A DNA stretch of 64,000 nt, from the NCBI GenBank assembly GCA_963752505.1, contig CAVVYM010000007.1, forward strand, positions 24,171 through 88,170, in the 5' to 3' direction. A program made the translations under genes and the position numbers. This stretch comes from JACJWR01 sp963752505. GTDB lineage: Bacteria > Actinomycetota > Actinomycetes > S36-B12 > UBA10799. Below the pieces are notes generated by a model that saw only the letters and a list, made by a program, of their open reading frames with translations, searched no databases and was not told the origin of the DNA. Positions within the stretch are counted from its first letter, which is position 1. Each line of letters starts with the position of its first letter. Positions 34,396 through 43,624 of the stretch are shown here, piece after piece.

Positions 34396-35546
34396 GAGGA
34401 GTACTCCGAGTTTTCGCGGATGTACTCGGGTGTGAGGTCGTTGGTCCAGACGTGGCCGCTATGGTGCCCGGCTCCGAGCCGAACACCGACGTTGATGATG
34501 CGCCCAGACATATCCGGCTCCGCATCGCCGGACTCGACCGGCGCACCGCGGGCGCACAGGAGTACCCCGTTGATCGACACCTCCAGATTCTCTGGGGCGA
34601 AGTCGGCTGACGAGGTGCCTACGGCGGCCGCGATGCGACCCCAGTTGGGGTCCTCGCCGTACATCGCGCACTTGAACAGGTTGCTGCGCGCGACGGACTT
34701 GGCCGCCTCGACGGCATCCGCTTCCGAGGCAGCGTTGGTGACCTCGATGAGGATCTCCTTGCTCGCACCCTCGGCGTCGGTGATGATCGCTCGGGCGAGG
34801 GTGTCGCACGCCTCGGTGAGAAGATCCTCCAGCTCCGCCTCGTCGAGCACCGCACCCCCGGCCCCGCTCGCCATCAGGATGACGCTGTCGTTGGTGGACA
34901 TGCACCCGTCGGAGTCAATCCGATTGAACGTTCGCTCCACCGCTCGCTGCAAGGCCCGCTCGGCCGCTTCGGGGGTCACCATCGCATCCGTGGTGAGCAC
35001 CGACAGCATCGTGGCCATGCCGGGCGCGATCATCCCGGCGCCCTTGGCCATTCCGCCCACCGTCGCCCCATGGCGGGTCACCACCACCTCCTTGGGAACC
35101 GAGTCGGTGGTCATGATCGCCCGGGCGGCAGCTGGACCGCCGGTCTGGCTGAGCTCGTCAGCGGCCACCTCCACTCCCGCGAGCAACGCGGGCATGTTGA
35201 GGTGAATGCCGATCAGCCCGGTGGAACATACGGCGACGTCGATGGGCGCCAGGCCGAGCACCTGCGCGACGTGTTCGGCCGTGTGGTGAGTGTCGGCGAA
35301 TCCTTTCGGCCCAGTGCAGGCGTTCGCTCCCCCGGAATTGAGCACGACCGCGCGCAGCGCGTGAAACTTGAGCACCTGTCGACTCCAGCGCACCGGCGCC
35401 GCGACGACCTTGTTGCTCGTGAACACACCCGCCGCCGTCGACGACGGGCCGTCGTTGACGACCAGGGCAACGTCGAGTTGACCTCCGGTTTTGAGGCCGG
35501 CGGCGACCCCCGCTGCCCTGAATCCCTGCGCTGCGGTCACGCTCAT
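34392..35546 (-). CDS. argJ: Glutamate N-acetyltransferase / ornithine acetyltransferase
   Basis: A 384-residue ArgJ that moves acetyl from acetylornithine to glutamate, making the pathway cyclic; bifunctionality cannot be told from sequence alone. The self-cleavage site is present: KGAGMIAPGMATMLSVLTTDA, where the Thr of MATML becomes the nucleophile of the beta subunit. The C terminus has NWGRIAAAVG. ATG 35546 overlaps the argC stop as ATGA. No argA-type gene is in the window, consistent with ArgJ supplying N-acetylglutamate. Confidence 0.95.
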   Translation of the reverse strand: MSVTAAQGFRAAGVAAGLKTGGQLDVALVVNDGPSSTAAGVFTSNKVVAAPVRWSRQVLKFHALRAVVLNSGGANACTGPKGFADTHHTAEHVAQVLGLAPIDVAVCSTGLIGIHLNMPALLAGVEVAADELSQTGGPAAARAIMTTDSVPKEVVVTRHGATVGGMAKGAGMIAPGMATMLSVLTTDAMVTPEAAERALQRAVERTFNRIDSDGCMSTNDSVILMASGAGGAVLDEAELEDLLTEACDTLARAIITDAEGASKEILIEVTNAASEADAVEAAKSVARSNLFKCAMYGEDPNWGRIAAAVGTSSADFAPENLEVSINGVLLCARGAPVESGDAEPDMSGRIINVGVRLGAGHHSGHVWTNDLTPEYIRENSEYSS

Positions 35547-36571
35547 GGCGCCACCCCAGCGTTCGACAGGCCGGCATCCTCTGCCAACCCGAACATGATG
35601 TTGGCGTTCTGCAGTGCTTGCCCCGCAGCACCCTTCTCCAGGTTGTCGATCACACTCACCACCACCGCGCGTCCCGCATGCTTGTCGGCGGCCGCGGCCA
35701 CAACAACGCCGTTGCCACCAGCGGTCCAGCCGCTCGAGGGCCACACCCCCGGGGGCGCCAGGTGGACGAATCGTTCATGGGCGTAGGCATCGTGGAGGGC
35801 GTCACGCAACTGTTCGGTTCCTATTCCGGGAGTGAGTCGGGCCGTGCTGGTGGCGAGGATTCCGCGCGGCATCGGGGCCAGCAGCGGGGTGAACGACACC
35901 GACGTCGGCGCTTGGGCCGCCCAACGGAGCGCCTGTTCGATTTCCGGGATGTGTTGGTGCACCCCACCGGCCTTGTAGGCGCTCATAGCTCCTGACACTT
36001 CGCTGGCCAGCAGCGACCCGACAGCCTTGCGCCCCGCACCAGAGGTGCCCGAGGCCGCCACGACCACGATGTCGTCGGGCGCCACCATGTCCGCTGCCAG
36101 CAGCGGGGCAAGTCCCAGGATGGTCGCCGTCGGGTAGCAGCCCGGGTTGGCCACGCGCAGCGATTCGGCGATGCGCTCGCGACTGTTGAGCAGCTCGGGC
36201 AGCCCGTAGGTCCACGCGCCAGCCCATTGGCCGGGGTAGTAGCCGGTCCAGGCATCGGCCGAGCCCAGCCGATGATCCGCGCCGAGGTCGACGATACGGA
36301 TGGTGCTGGGCAGGGCCCGAGCGATGTCAGCCGACGCGCCATGGGGCAGGGCCAGGAAGACGACGTCGGATTCCGCCAATGCGTCCGCGTCAGAGGCGAT
36401 GAACCTCCGTTGGGCCAGGTCGGGCAGGTTCGGATGCACCGTGCCCACGAGGGCGCCGGCATTGGAGTCGGCGGCTATCGGGCCCACCTCGAAGTCGGGG
36501 TGTTTGAGGAGCAATCGGAGCAGCTCCCCGCCGGCGTATCCGCTGGCACCGGCCACTGCAGCAGTGATCAT
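35543..36571 (-). CDS. argC: N-acetyl-gamma-glutamyl-phosphate reductase
   Basis: A 342-residue NADP-dependent reductase, first gene of the arginine operon. The Rossmann start is ITAAVAGASGYAGGELLRLL, and the catalytic cysteine is in VANPGCYPTATILGLAPLL near residue 143. ATG 36571 fits the family N terminus; ATG 36583, four codons upstream, is possible but lies in the likely promoter/operator. An AT-rich near palindrome directly upstream (36583-36596) may be the ArgR site controlling the whole cluster. Confidence 0.95.
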   Translation of the reverse strand: MITAAVAGASGYAGGELLRLLLKHPDFEVGPIAADSNAGALVGTVHPNLPDLAQRRFIASDADALAESDVVFLALPHGASADIARALPSTIRIVDLGADHRLGSADAWTGYYPGQWAGAWTYGLPELLNSRERIAESLRVANPGCYPTATILGLAPLLAADMVAPDDIVVVAASGTSGAGRKAVGSLLASEVSGAMSAYKAGGVHQHIPEIEQALRWAAQAPTSVSFTPLLAPMPRGILATSTARLTPGIGTEQLRDALHDAYAHERFVHLAPPGVWPSSGWTAGGNGVVVAAAADKHAGRAVVVSVIDNLEKGAAGQALQNANIMFGLAEDAGLSNAGVAP

Positions 36572-36582
36572 GCGAATCACCA

Positions 36583-36596
36583 TATACGCATATTCA
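36583..36596. promoter_or_regulatory. Candidate ARG box upstream of argC
   Basis: On the minus strand TGAATATGCGTATA, an AT-rich near palindrome in GC-rich surroundings, contains the TGAAT half-site typical of ArgR operators and overlaps the likely -10 region of argC. The second half-site is imperfect. ArgR is encoded in the same cluster, which supports but does not prove the assignment. Confidence 0.45.
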
Positions 36597-36654
36597 CATC
36601 ACCAACCGAGGGGTCCCCTTGCTATCGGCTGGGCCCGTTGGCCACGATGGGAGG

Positions 36655-38289
36655 ATGGTTGCGTTGCGGAACATGACTGATGCGGTTCGGGTGGCAGCCT
36701 CGGGCGTTCGGGGTGCGTCATCCTCGGGCCTGCTGCGTCCCGCCAACCCGATGATCGCCGCGCAAGTGGCACGTGACCTGCGCAAATGGGGCACCAGTCC
36801 GGCCATCGGCTACAGCATCGGAGCTGCTCGGAGCCCCGAGGAACTTGCGATCATCGACGTTGACGATGCGCTCGCCCCAGAGGTGACGTTCGCGGAAGTC
36901 GAGCACCGCTGCGACGCGCTGGCCCGGGGTCTCCTCGACCGCGGAGTCGGTGCCGACGACACGGTGGCCATCTTGGCCCGCAACTCCCGAGCCTTCGCCG
37001 AAGTGATCGTCGCGGCGTCGAGGATCGGTGCCGACCTGGTGTACCTGAACACCGGCGCCAGCGCGGAGCAGATCTCGACAGTTCTGCGCAACGAACGGGT
37101 GGACCTGGTGGTTCGCGACAGCGAGTTCGCGCATCTGTGCCCGCCCGGTGTGCCCTGGTTGGGCACTGACGATCCCGCCGGGGTGTCCCTGCTGGACTCG
37201 TTGCCCAGCCGCAAGGGCATCGATCGCCCGGATCGAGTCGGGCAGCACGTGATTCTCACCGCAACGTCCGGGGCGGTTCCCCGCGGCACCGCGCGCGCCA
37301 GTCTGCCCATGGATGCCCTCGCCGCGGTGCTGGACGTCTTCCCCGTTCGGCTCGGCGGAACGCACCTGATCGCAGCCCCGCTGTTCCACGCCTGGGGGTG
37401 GATGAACCACCGACTGGCAGGCTCACTGGGATCCACAGAGCTCTTCCTGCGCCGCAACGACCCCGAGCGAATCTTGGCGCTCATCCACGCCCACGAGGTC
37501 GACACCCTGGTGACGGTGCCCACCGTGCTGGCCAAGATCATGGCGCTGCCACCAAACGTGCGCGACCAGTACGACACCTCGAGCCTGCGCTGCGTTGCCG
37601 TGAGCGGATCGGAGTTGCCCGGCGAGTTGGCCTGGGACTTCATGGACACTTTTGGTGAGGTTCTCTTCAACCTCTACGGCACGACGGAGGCGGCCTTCGC
37701 CACCGTGGCCAACCCCGAGGATCTGCGCGACGATCCCAACACCGCCGGCTCACCCCTGCCCGGGGTCAAAGTCGGCATCTTCGACCGGCGCGGGAAGCCG
37801 GTGCCGCGCGGCGACGTCGGCCGGGTGTACGCGCTGAGCCGCACCACGTTCGCCGGCTACACCGACGGAACCGACCGCGAACGGATCCGGGGCATGGTCT
37901 TCACCGGCGACCTGGGCTGGCTCGACGACAAGGGCCGACTCTCCCTCATCGGCCGCGCCGACGACGTGATCGTGACCGGCGGCGAGAAGATCCACCCGGT
38001 CGAGGTCGAGCAGGTGCTGGCCACCCATCCGGCGGTGGCGGACATCGCGGTGGTGGGACTGCCCGACACCGTCTACGGCGCGACCGTGGAGGCCTACGTG
38101 GTGTTGGCTCCGGACGCCGATGAAGACGACCTCGCGGATGTGCGCGCCTTGGCCAAATCCAGGCTGGGCCCGCGCCACCGGCCACGCACGTACCAAATCG
38201 TGGAGACGTTGCCCCGCACCGAGAGTGGGAAGCTGCGTCGACGCGCCCTCGTCGATCCACACGCCGACGACGAGCCGGAATGGCTCTAG
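36655..38289 (+). CDS. Acyl-CoA synthetase-like (AMP-binding) protein with altered P-loop
   Basis: A 544-residue ANL-superfamily protein. The second half is canonical: FNLYGTTEAAFA (motif around residue 340), FTGDLGWLDDKGRL, the hinge GRADDVIVTGGEKI, and LPRTESGKLRRRAL with the C-terminal catalytic lysine. The ATP P-loop, normally LTSGTTGTPKG, reads LTATSGAVPRGTAR (near residue 204), losing the Gly-Thr-Thr-Gly core and replacing Lys with Arg. It may still adenylate a fatty acid with different kinetics, or have another role. It is divergent from argC and convergent with the ClC gene. ATG 36655 is chosen; ATG 36673 is an alternative. Confidence 0.85.
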   Translation: MVALRNMTDAVRVAASGVRGASSSGLLRPANPMIAAQVARDLRKWGTSPAIGYSIGAARSPEELAIIDVDDALAPEVTFAEVEHRCDALARGLLDRGVGADDTVAILARNSRAFAEVIVAASRIGADLVYLNTGASAEQISTVLRNERVDLVVRDSEFAHLCPPGVPWLGTDDPAGVSLLDSLPSRKGIDRPDRVGQHVILTATSGAVPRGTARASLPMDALAAVLDVFPVRLGGTHLIAAPLFHAWGWMNHRLAGSLGSTELFLRRNDPERILALIHAHEVDTLVTVPTVLAKIMALPPNVRDQYDTSSLRCVAVSGSELPGELAWDFMDTFGEVLFNLYGTTEAAFATVANPEDLRDDPNTAGSPLPGVKVGIFDRRGKPVPRGDVGRVYALSRTTFAGYTDGTDRERIRGMVFTGDLGWLDDKGRLSLIGRADDVIVTGGEKIHPVEVEQVLATHPAVADIAVVGLPDTVYGATVEAYVVLAPDADEDDLADVRALAKSRLGPRHRPRTYQIVETLPRTESGKLRRRALVDPHADDEPEWL

Positions 38290-38293
38290 CGGT

Positions 38294-39706
38294 TCAGTTC
38301 CCGCCGTGCGTGGCTGCTCGGGAGGCCTCCAGCCGGTCGCGCAGCGTGTCGTAGATCGGCGGGCCCTTGAGCAGAGTCGCCACCAGCACCGCCGTCCCAG
38401 CCGCGAGAATCATGGGCACCACCTGTGAGGTGGTGGCGGTCATTTCTACGATCAATACGACGCCTGTGACCGGCGCCCGGACGACCGAGGCGAAGAAGGT
38501 CGACATGCCGACGATGGCGAAGGCCGTGATCGAGAGGTTCAGGCTGGGGATGAGGTCGTTGACCAGCCGTGCGAACAACGCCCCCACCAGGGCCCCCACC
38601 AGCAGCAACGGGGCGAACAGACCGCCGGGTGCTCCGACCGCATAGGAGATCGGGCCGAGAAACCACCTGATCAGCACAGCGGCGAGCAGCGTGGTCATGC
38701 CAACTCCGGCGACCAGCAGTTCCTCGTTCAAGGGGTCGCCGCCACCGATGAGATTGGGCGCGGCCACCCCGAGCAGGCCCACACCGGCACCGACGATGGC
38801 CGCTGTTGCCTCCGGCGGGATACGCCGGATCGCCGCGAACACGTCCAGCAGGCCGACCACCAGCCTGTTGTACAGCACGCCGAGGGCTCCCAGGAGTGCG
38901 CCGAGCAGCACGAATACCGGCAGTTTCCAGATGTCTTGCGGTTGCACCGGCGGGACGTCGAAGACGGGCTGGCGACCCACGATGAGCTGCGCCACGGCCA
39001 GGGCGGAGCCGCATCCGATCAACGTCACCACCACGAGTCGGGTACGCACCGCTTTGGATACTTCCTCGAACACGAACACTGCCCCACCCAGCGGAGCGCT
39101 GAAAGCGACCCCCAGGCCAGCACCCCCGAGCGCTGCGGCAAGGGTGCGCAGGTCGTGCCCGCTGACCTTCGCCCAACGGGCCAGGCGCGCGCCGATACCG
39201 GCACCCATCTGCACCGTCGGACCCTCGCGGCCGAGCGCCAACCCGGAACCGATCGCGAGCACACCACCGATGAACTTCGCGGGCAGGATGCGCGCGCCAG
39301 CCGGGGTGACCTCCGAGCGCATCGTCGCTTCCAGCCGTTGCACCCCGCTACCGGCCGCCTGCGGCACCCAGCGAACGGTCAGACGTGCGAGCGCCACTCC
39401 GATCGCGGCCAGCAGAACGGGGATGATCCAACGCAGACTCGGCTCATCCCGGGTCCAGGTGAGGACCATGTTTCGAAAGTCGTCCGCCGCCCTCAGCGCC
39501 GCCCGAAAGAGACCTCCGACCAATCCCGTGCCAGCTCCCCCCACCAGCGCCAGCAGGCAAATCAGCACGATCCCGCGGTACGCGTTGTCGTCCTCCGGCG
39601 GTGCGTCAATGGTGGGACCGTCGAGGTCGAGGATCGGGTGATCAAGCACGTCCGGACGCGCTTCCGGTGGCTGACTCACGAACGGAACCTTAGTGGAAGC
39701 GCCCAT
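38294..39706 (-). CDS. ClC-family chloride/proton antiporter
   Basis: A 470-residue membrane protein with the 10-12 hydrophobic segments of ClC proteins. The selectivity motifs are AAGSGVQRLEATM (GSGxP position, with VQ in place of IP), GLALGREGPTVQMG with the gating glutamate, and GAPGGLFAPLLLVG. The internal proton-glutamate position is filled (GGAVFVFEEVSKAV), which indicates an H+/Cl- exchanger more than a channel. There are no C-terminal CBS domains. ATG 39706 is preferred, GTG 39679 possible. It shares a 68-bp intergenic region with the divergent permease. Confidence 0.9.
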   Translation of the reverse strand: MGASTKVPFVSQPPEARPDVLDHPILDLDGPTIDAPPEDDNAYRGIVLICLLALVGGAGTGLVGGLFRAALRAADDFRNMVLTWTRDEPSLRWIIPVLLAAIGVALARLTVRWVPQAAGSGVQRLEATMRSEVTPAGARILPAKFIGGVLAIGSGLALGREGPTVQMGAGIGARLARWAKVSGHDLRTLAAALGGAGLGVAFSAPLGGAVFVFEEVSKAVRTRLVVVTLIGCGSALAVAQLIVGRQPVFDVPPVQPQDIWKLPVFVLLGALLGALGVLYNRLVVGLLDVFAAIRRIPPEATAAIVGAGVGLLGVAAPNLIGGGDPLNEELLVAGVGMTTLLAAVLIRWFLGPISYAVGAPGGLFAPLLLVGALVGALFARLVNDLIPSLNLSITAFAIVGMSTFFASVVRAPVTGVVLIVEMTATTSQVVPMILAAGTAVLVATLLKGPPIYDTLRDRLEASRAATHGGN

Positions 39707-39762
39707 TGATGCCGATAGATTGCGAAATTGCCATGGTCCACACCATGGCGTCAACCAAGGAC

Positions 39763-39768
39763 TAGCGT
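39763..39768 (+). promoter_or_regulatory. Putative -10 box of the APC permease gene (leaderless)
   Basis: TAGCGT ends 6 nt before ATG 39775, with no ribosome-binding site between; an apparent leaderless start. Confidence 0.42.
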
Positions 39769-39774
39769 GAGGCC

Positions 39775-41100
39775 ATGGCAAACCAAGCGACCGCCAAGGC
39801 TAAGCAGATCAGCTTGATCGCAGCGATAGCCCTGGGCGTTGGCGGCATGATGGGCGCGGGGCTTTACACCCTACTCGGCCTGGCAGCGGTCTCCGCTGGC
39901 TCGCTGCTCCCGCTGTCCTTCCTCATAGCAGGCATTGCCGCGGCATTCTCCGTCTACTCGTACTCGAAACTCGGGGCGGCCCTCCCCAGCCGCGGCGGCG
40001 CAGCACACTTCATCGTCCGGGAATACGGCGACGGTTTGATGGCCGGCGGGGTGAACGTGTTCCAGTACTTCGGATACCTCGTCGCCACCGCCCTGTACGC
40101 GGCGGGCTTCGCGGAGTACGTGCGAGCCCTGTACGCCGACTCGATGCCCTCCTGGGGGCCGAAAGTCGTGGGTGTGGGCATCGTGCTCCTGTTCTTGGTC
40201 ATCAGCGTCGTCAATTCGAAACTGGTGGGCCGCACTGAGACGCTGATCGTGGGCATCGAACTGGTCATCCTGGCCGTGTTCGTGGTGTGGGGATCGACCA
40301 AGGCGGACTTCAGCCGACTCACCGAGAACGCCAAGGGCGGCCTCGGCGTCCTCACCGCCGCCGCCCTGCTCTACGTGACCTACCAGGGCTTCGGGGTAAT
40401 CGCGAACGCCTCGTCGCGCATGGCCAAACCGGCCAAGGAGTTGCCCCGCGCGATGTTCTCCGCCTTGGCCATCGTCGCGGCCATCTATCTCGTGATCAGC
40501 ACGCTGGTGATTGCCCTGGTGCCCATGCCGAAGATCATTGAGGATGCTGGCCATGTGCTCGCCGACGCCGGCGAGGGAATCGCCGGTCGGGCCGGCTTCG
40601 TCATTGTGTCGGTGGCGGCCCTATTGGCCACCTCGTCGGCCGTCAATGCAACCTTGTTCGCGTCGGCAAACGTCGCCTACGACGAGTCGCGCACCCACGA
40701 ACTGCCCCGCTCACTCACCCGAACCATCGGCCGAGACGGCAATATCGCACTCGTCGTCTCCGCCGTGCTGATCTCGTTGCTGGTCTTCTTCTTCCCGCTC
40801 AACGCAGTCGGGCAGATGACGAGCTTGGCGTTCCTGCTCGTGTACGCCATGGTGAACCTGGGGCATCTGCGGATCCGGCATCGCACTGGTGCGCACTCGT
40901 GGCCGCTCGTGACGGCCGTGGCCATCAACATCGCACTGTTCTTCGTGCTTTTGCTTGATGCGATCCGTTCAGGTTCGCCCGGGACGTGGATCACCTTGCT
41001 GGCGGCCCTGGTGTTCAGTTTCGTCGCCGAGGCTGTCGCCCTGCGAATGCATCCCAAGGAACCGAAGAAGCAGGCCGAGGCGCCCCAAGTCCCCAGTTGA
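39775..41100 (+). CDS. APC-family amino acid/amine permease
   Basis: A 441-residue transporter with 12 predicted helices. The first helix reads ISLIAAIALGVGGMMGAGLYTLLG, carrying the G-x-G unwound substrate site of APC transporters, and helix 6 contains the conserved YQGFGVIANASSRM. The charged loop MAKPAKELPRAMF is the family's signature DPxRxIPRA-type segment. The substrate is unknown. The C-terminal tail is short and charged (HPKEPKKQAEAPQ). It is convergent with pheT, 25 bp away, and divergent from the ClC gene. Confidence 0.88.
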   Translation: MANQATAKAKQISLIAAIALGVGGMMGAGLYTLLGLAAVSAGSLLPLSFLIAGIAAAFSVYSYSKLGAALPSRGGAAHFIVREYGDGLMAGGVNVFQYFGYLVATALYAAGFAEYVRALYADSMPSWGPKVVGVGIVLLFLVISVVNSKLVGRTETLIVGIELVILAVFVVWGSTKADFSRLTENAKGGLGVLTAAALLYVTYQGFGVIANASSRMAKPAKELPRAMFSALAIVAAIYLVISTLVIALVPMPKIIEDAGHVLADAGEGIAGRAGFVIVSVAALLATSSAVNATLFASANVAYDESRTHELPRSLTRTIGRDGNIALVVSAVLISLLVFFFPLNAVGQMTSLAFLLVYAMVNLGHLRIRHRTGAHSWPLVTAVAINIALFFVLLLDAIRSGSPGTWITLLAALVFSFVAEAVALRMHPKEPKKQAEAPQVPS

Positions 41101-41125
41101 CGTCATCCCGCAGCACGGCCGCCCA

Positions 41126-43618
41126 TCAGCCAGAACGCAGCACGGCGTCGAAGGTTCGCGCCGCAGCAGCAACGGCAGCGTCCCGAGCGGCCGCCACTTC
41201 TGCATCCGACAACGTGCGGTCCGGCGCCCGGAAGCGAAGCGCGAAAGCGAGTGACTTCTTGCCGGCGGGGATCTGTGAGCCGCGGTACTCGTCGAACAGG
41301 CGGACGGACTCGAGCAGGTCGCCCGCACCGCTCGCCAACTCCCGACGAACGTCGGCGGCCGGAATCGACTCGTCAAGCACGAGTGCCACGTCTTCCTTGG
41401 CCACCGGAAACGTTGACACCGCAGGTGCGGGGCGGACGTCGGGAGCCGCCGCGATGATTGCCGTCACATCCAACTCCATCGCGGCGCTGCGGGGCGGCAG
41501 ACCCAAAGCCTCGACCACCCGCGGATGCAACTCGCCGGCGTACCCGACCACGAATGAATTGACGGTCAACTGCGCGCAACGCCCTGGATGCCAAGGTGCA
41601 ACCTCCGCTGCAGCGGCCGCCACGCCCAATTCGACTCCCACGCTGCTGGCCACGGTGCGCGCGGCGGCGACCGCGTCGTGCCAGGCCGCACGCCGAGACT
41701 GGCCCCACCAGCCAGCATTCTCGATGACGCCCGCAGCCACACTCGCCACGTGCAGCGGCTGGTGCGGCAGCAGCGATTCCAGTGCGAGCACCTCGGCGGC
41801 CGTCGGCGGTGCGGCGACGCCGGGCCGCACGGTGTCCCGATCGTCGCCTTCCGGCCGAAACACCAGCCCCATCTCGTACAACGCAACACCGTCGGCACCC
41901 CTGCTGAGGTTGCGTCGCGCGGCACCGATGAGGCCGGGCAGCAGTGTGGTGCGCAGCGCAGACTGCTCGTCGGACAGCGGATTGGCCAGGTGCACCAGAC
42001 GGCTGCGTTCGTCGGCAATGCCCAGGGCGGTCAACTCCGACTCGCCGATGAACGGATAGCTGAGAACCTCGATCCAACCGGCACCGGCCAGGGATTTTGA
42101 TACCGCCCGCCGCCGCCGCTGATCGGCGGTGAGGCCATGGCTGGCCGGTGGGGACGGCAGCGTTGCCGGCAGCTTTTCGTAGCCGTACAGTCGCACGACC
42201 TCCTCAACGAGGTCTGCCGGGTCCTGCAGGTCGGGCCGCCATGAGGGGGCCGCCACGATCCAGGACTCAGGATTCGACTGATCCACCGTGGCGCCGACCG
42301 CGACCAGTTGACGATGCGCTTCTTCAGCGGTGATGTCGGCACCGGCCACGCGTGCTGGCAAGGTCGGGTCGAAACGGATGACTGTTGCCGCAGGTGGCCC
42401 TCCGACACCTGTGCCACCGACCAGCGTTCCACCGCCGATCTCGATCATCAACGTCGCCGCCCGCCGCGATGCCACCCACGGCAGGCGAGGATCGACACCT
42501 CGCTCAAAGCGCTTCGACGCCTCCGAAGGCAGTTTGTGCCGGCGCGCCATGCGGGCGACCTCGACGGGGGCGAAGTGGGCCGCCTCGAGAATCACAGTCG
42601 TGGTGTCGTCATTGATCTCGGTATCGAGTCCACCCATCGTGCCGGCGAGGCCGATTGGTCCGGAGTCGTCGGCGATGAGCAGATCGCCGGCGTCGAGCGC
42701 CCGCTCGACGTGGTCGAGCGTGAGCAGCGACTCCCCCGGGCGTGCTCGCCGCACCACGATTCCGCCAGCGACCCGGTCCGAGTCGAACGCGTGCAGCGGT
42801 TGACCGAGTTCGAGCATGACGTAGTTGGTGATGTCCACCGCCAGGGAGATCGACCTCATCCCGGCCGCGACCAGCCGCGCCTGCATCCACAGTGGGGTGG
42901 CGGCCCGAGGGTCGAATCCCTGCACGGTGACAGCCGTGAACTCGGTGCATGCGTCGCCAGCCTCAACGTCTACTCGAGGTTGCGGCCCGGTGTCACCGGG
43001 GTAGTCAGCGGGGTCAACCTCCGCCGCTGGGTCGCGGTACGGCACGCCGAGCGCTGTGGCTGCTTCGCGCGCCAACCCACGGATCGACAAGCAATAGCCG
43101 CGGTCGGGCGTCACGGCGATGTCGAGTACCGCCTCACCGATTCCGAGGAGCGCAGCCGCGTCGTCACCCGGTGCGCCGACGTCGGCCGGCAGCACCATGA
43201 TGCCGTCGAAGTCCTCACCCAAGCCGAGTTCGGCCGCCGAACAGATCATGCCGTCACTGACGTGGCCATAGGTCGTGCGGGCGGCAATGGCGAATCCACC
43301 GGGCAGCACGGTACCGGGCAAAGCCACCGGTACGAGGTCGCCGGTGACGAAGTTGGTGGCCCCGCAGATGATGCCGCGGACTCCGCCGTTGGCCGGGCCC
43401 ACGTCCACCTGGCAGTAGCGAATCGGCTTCTTGAACTCGGTGAGCTCGGTCACTTCCTCAACGCGACCGACCACCAGCGGCCCTTCGAGCCCGTCGCCGA
43501 CCACGTCGACGGACTCCACTTCCATGCCTACCCGCACCATGGCGGAGGCCAGATCCCGCGGTGAGAGGTCAGCTCCGATTGCTGCGTACTCCCGCAGCCA
43601 CGACACAGGTGCTCTCAT
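41126..43618 (-). CDS. pheT: Phenylalanyl-tRNA synthetase beta subunit
   Basis: An 830-residue beta subunit of the heterotetramer that charges tRNA-Phe. Domains in order: N-terminal MRAPVSWLREYAAIGADLS, tRNA-binding EMAP-like domain (residues 40-150), B3/B4 editing domain (near 215-400, with LAVDITNYVMLELGQPLHAFD), B5 domain, the inactive synthetase-like core, and a C-terminal ferredoxin-fold anticodon domain (STFPVAKEDVALVLDE to RFRAPDRTLSDAEV). Length is normal. It begins 6 bp after pheS and is convergent with the permease gene. Confidence 0.97.
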   Translation of the reverse strand: MRAPVSWLREYAAIGADLSPRDLASAMVRVGMEVESVDVVGDGLEGPLVVGRVEEVTELTEFKKPIRYCQVDVGPANGGVRGIICGATNFVTGDLVPVALPGTVLPGGFAIAARTTYGHVSDGMICSAAELGLGEDFDGIMVLPADVGAPGDDAAALLGIGEAVLDIAVTPDRGYCLSIRGLAREAATALGVPYRDPAAEVDPADYPGDTGPQPRVDVEAGDACTEFTAVTVQGFDPRAATPLWMQARLVAAGMRSISLAVDITNYVMLELGQPLHAFDSDRVAGGIVVRRARPGESLLTLDHVERALDAGDLLIADDSGPIGLAGTMGGLDTEINDDTTTVILEAAHFAPVEVARMARRHKLPSEASKRFERGVDPRLPWVASRRAATLMIEIGGGTLVGGTGVGGPPAATVIRFDPTLPARVAGADITAEEAHRQLVAVGATVDQSNPESWIVAAPSWRPDLQDPADLVEEVVRLYGYEKLPATLPSPPASHGLTADQRRRRAVSKSLAGAGWIEVLSYPFIGESELTALGIADERSRLVHLANPLSDEQSALRTTLLPGLIGAARRNLSRGADGVALYEMGLVFRPEGDDRDTVRPGVAAPPTAAEVLALESLLPHQPLHVASVAAGVIENAGWWGQSRRAAWHDAVAAARTVASSVGVELGVAAAAAEVAPWHPGRCAQLTVNSFVVGYAGELHPRVVEALGLPPRSAAMELDVTAIIAAAPDVRPAPAVSTFPVAKEDVALVLDESIPAADVRRELASGAGDLLESVRLFDEYRGSQIPAGKKSLAFALRFRAPDRTLSDAEVAAARDAAVAAAARTFDAVLRSG

Positions 43619-43624
43619 GGCTCG

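Noticed and set aside
39300..39380. GSGVQ in place of GSGIP in the ClC protein as a loss of function
   Set aside because: The chloride-site serine, gating glutamate and internal glutamate are present, and this variant is common among bacterial ClC proteins as I recall.
42905..42925. tRNA T-arm-like GGTCGAATCCC
   Set aside because: It is in the middle of pheT, and no acceptor or anticodon arms can be drawn.
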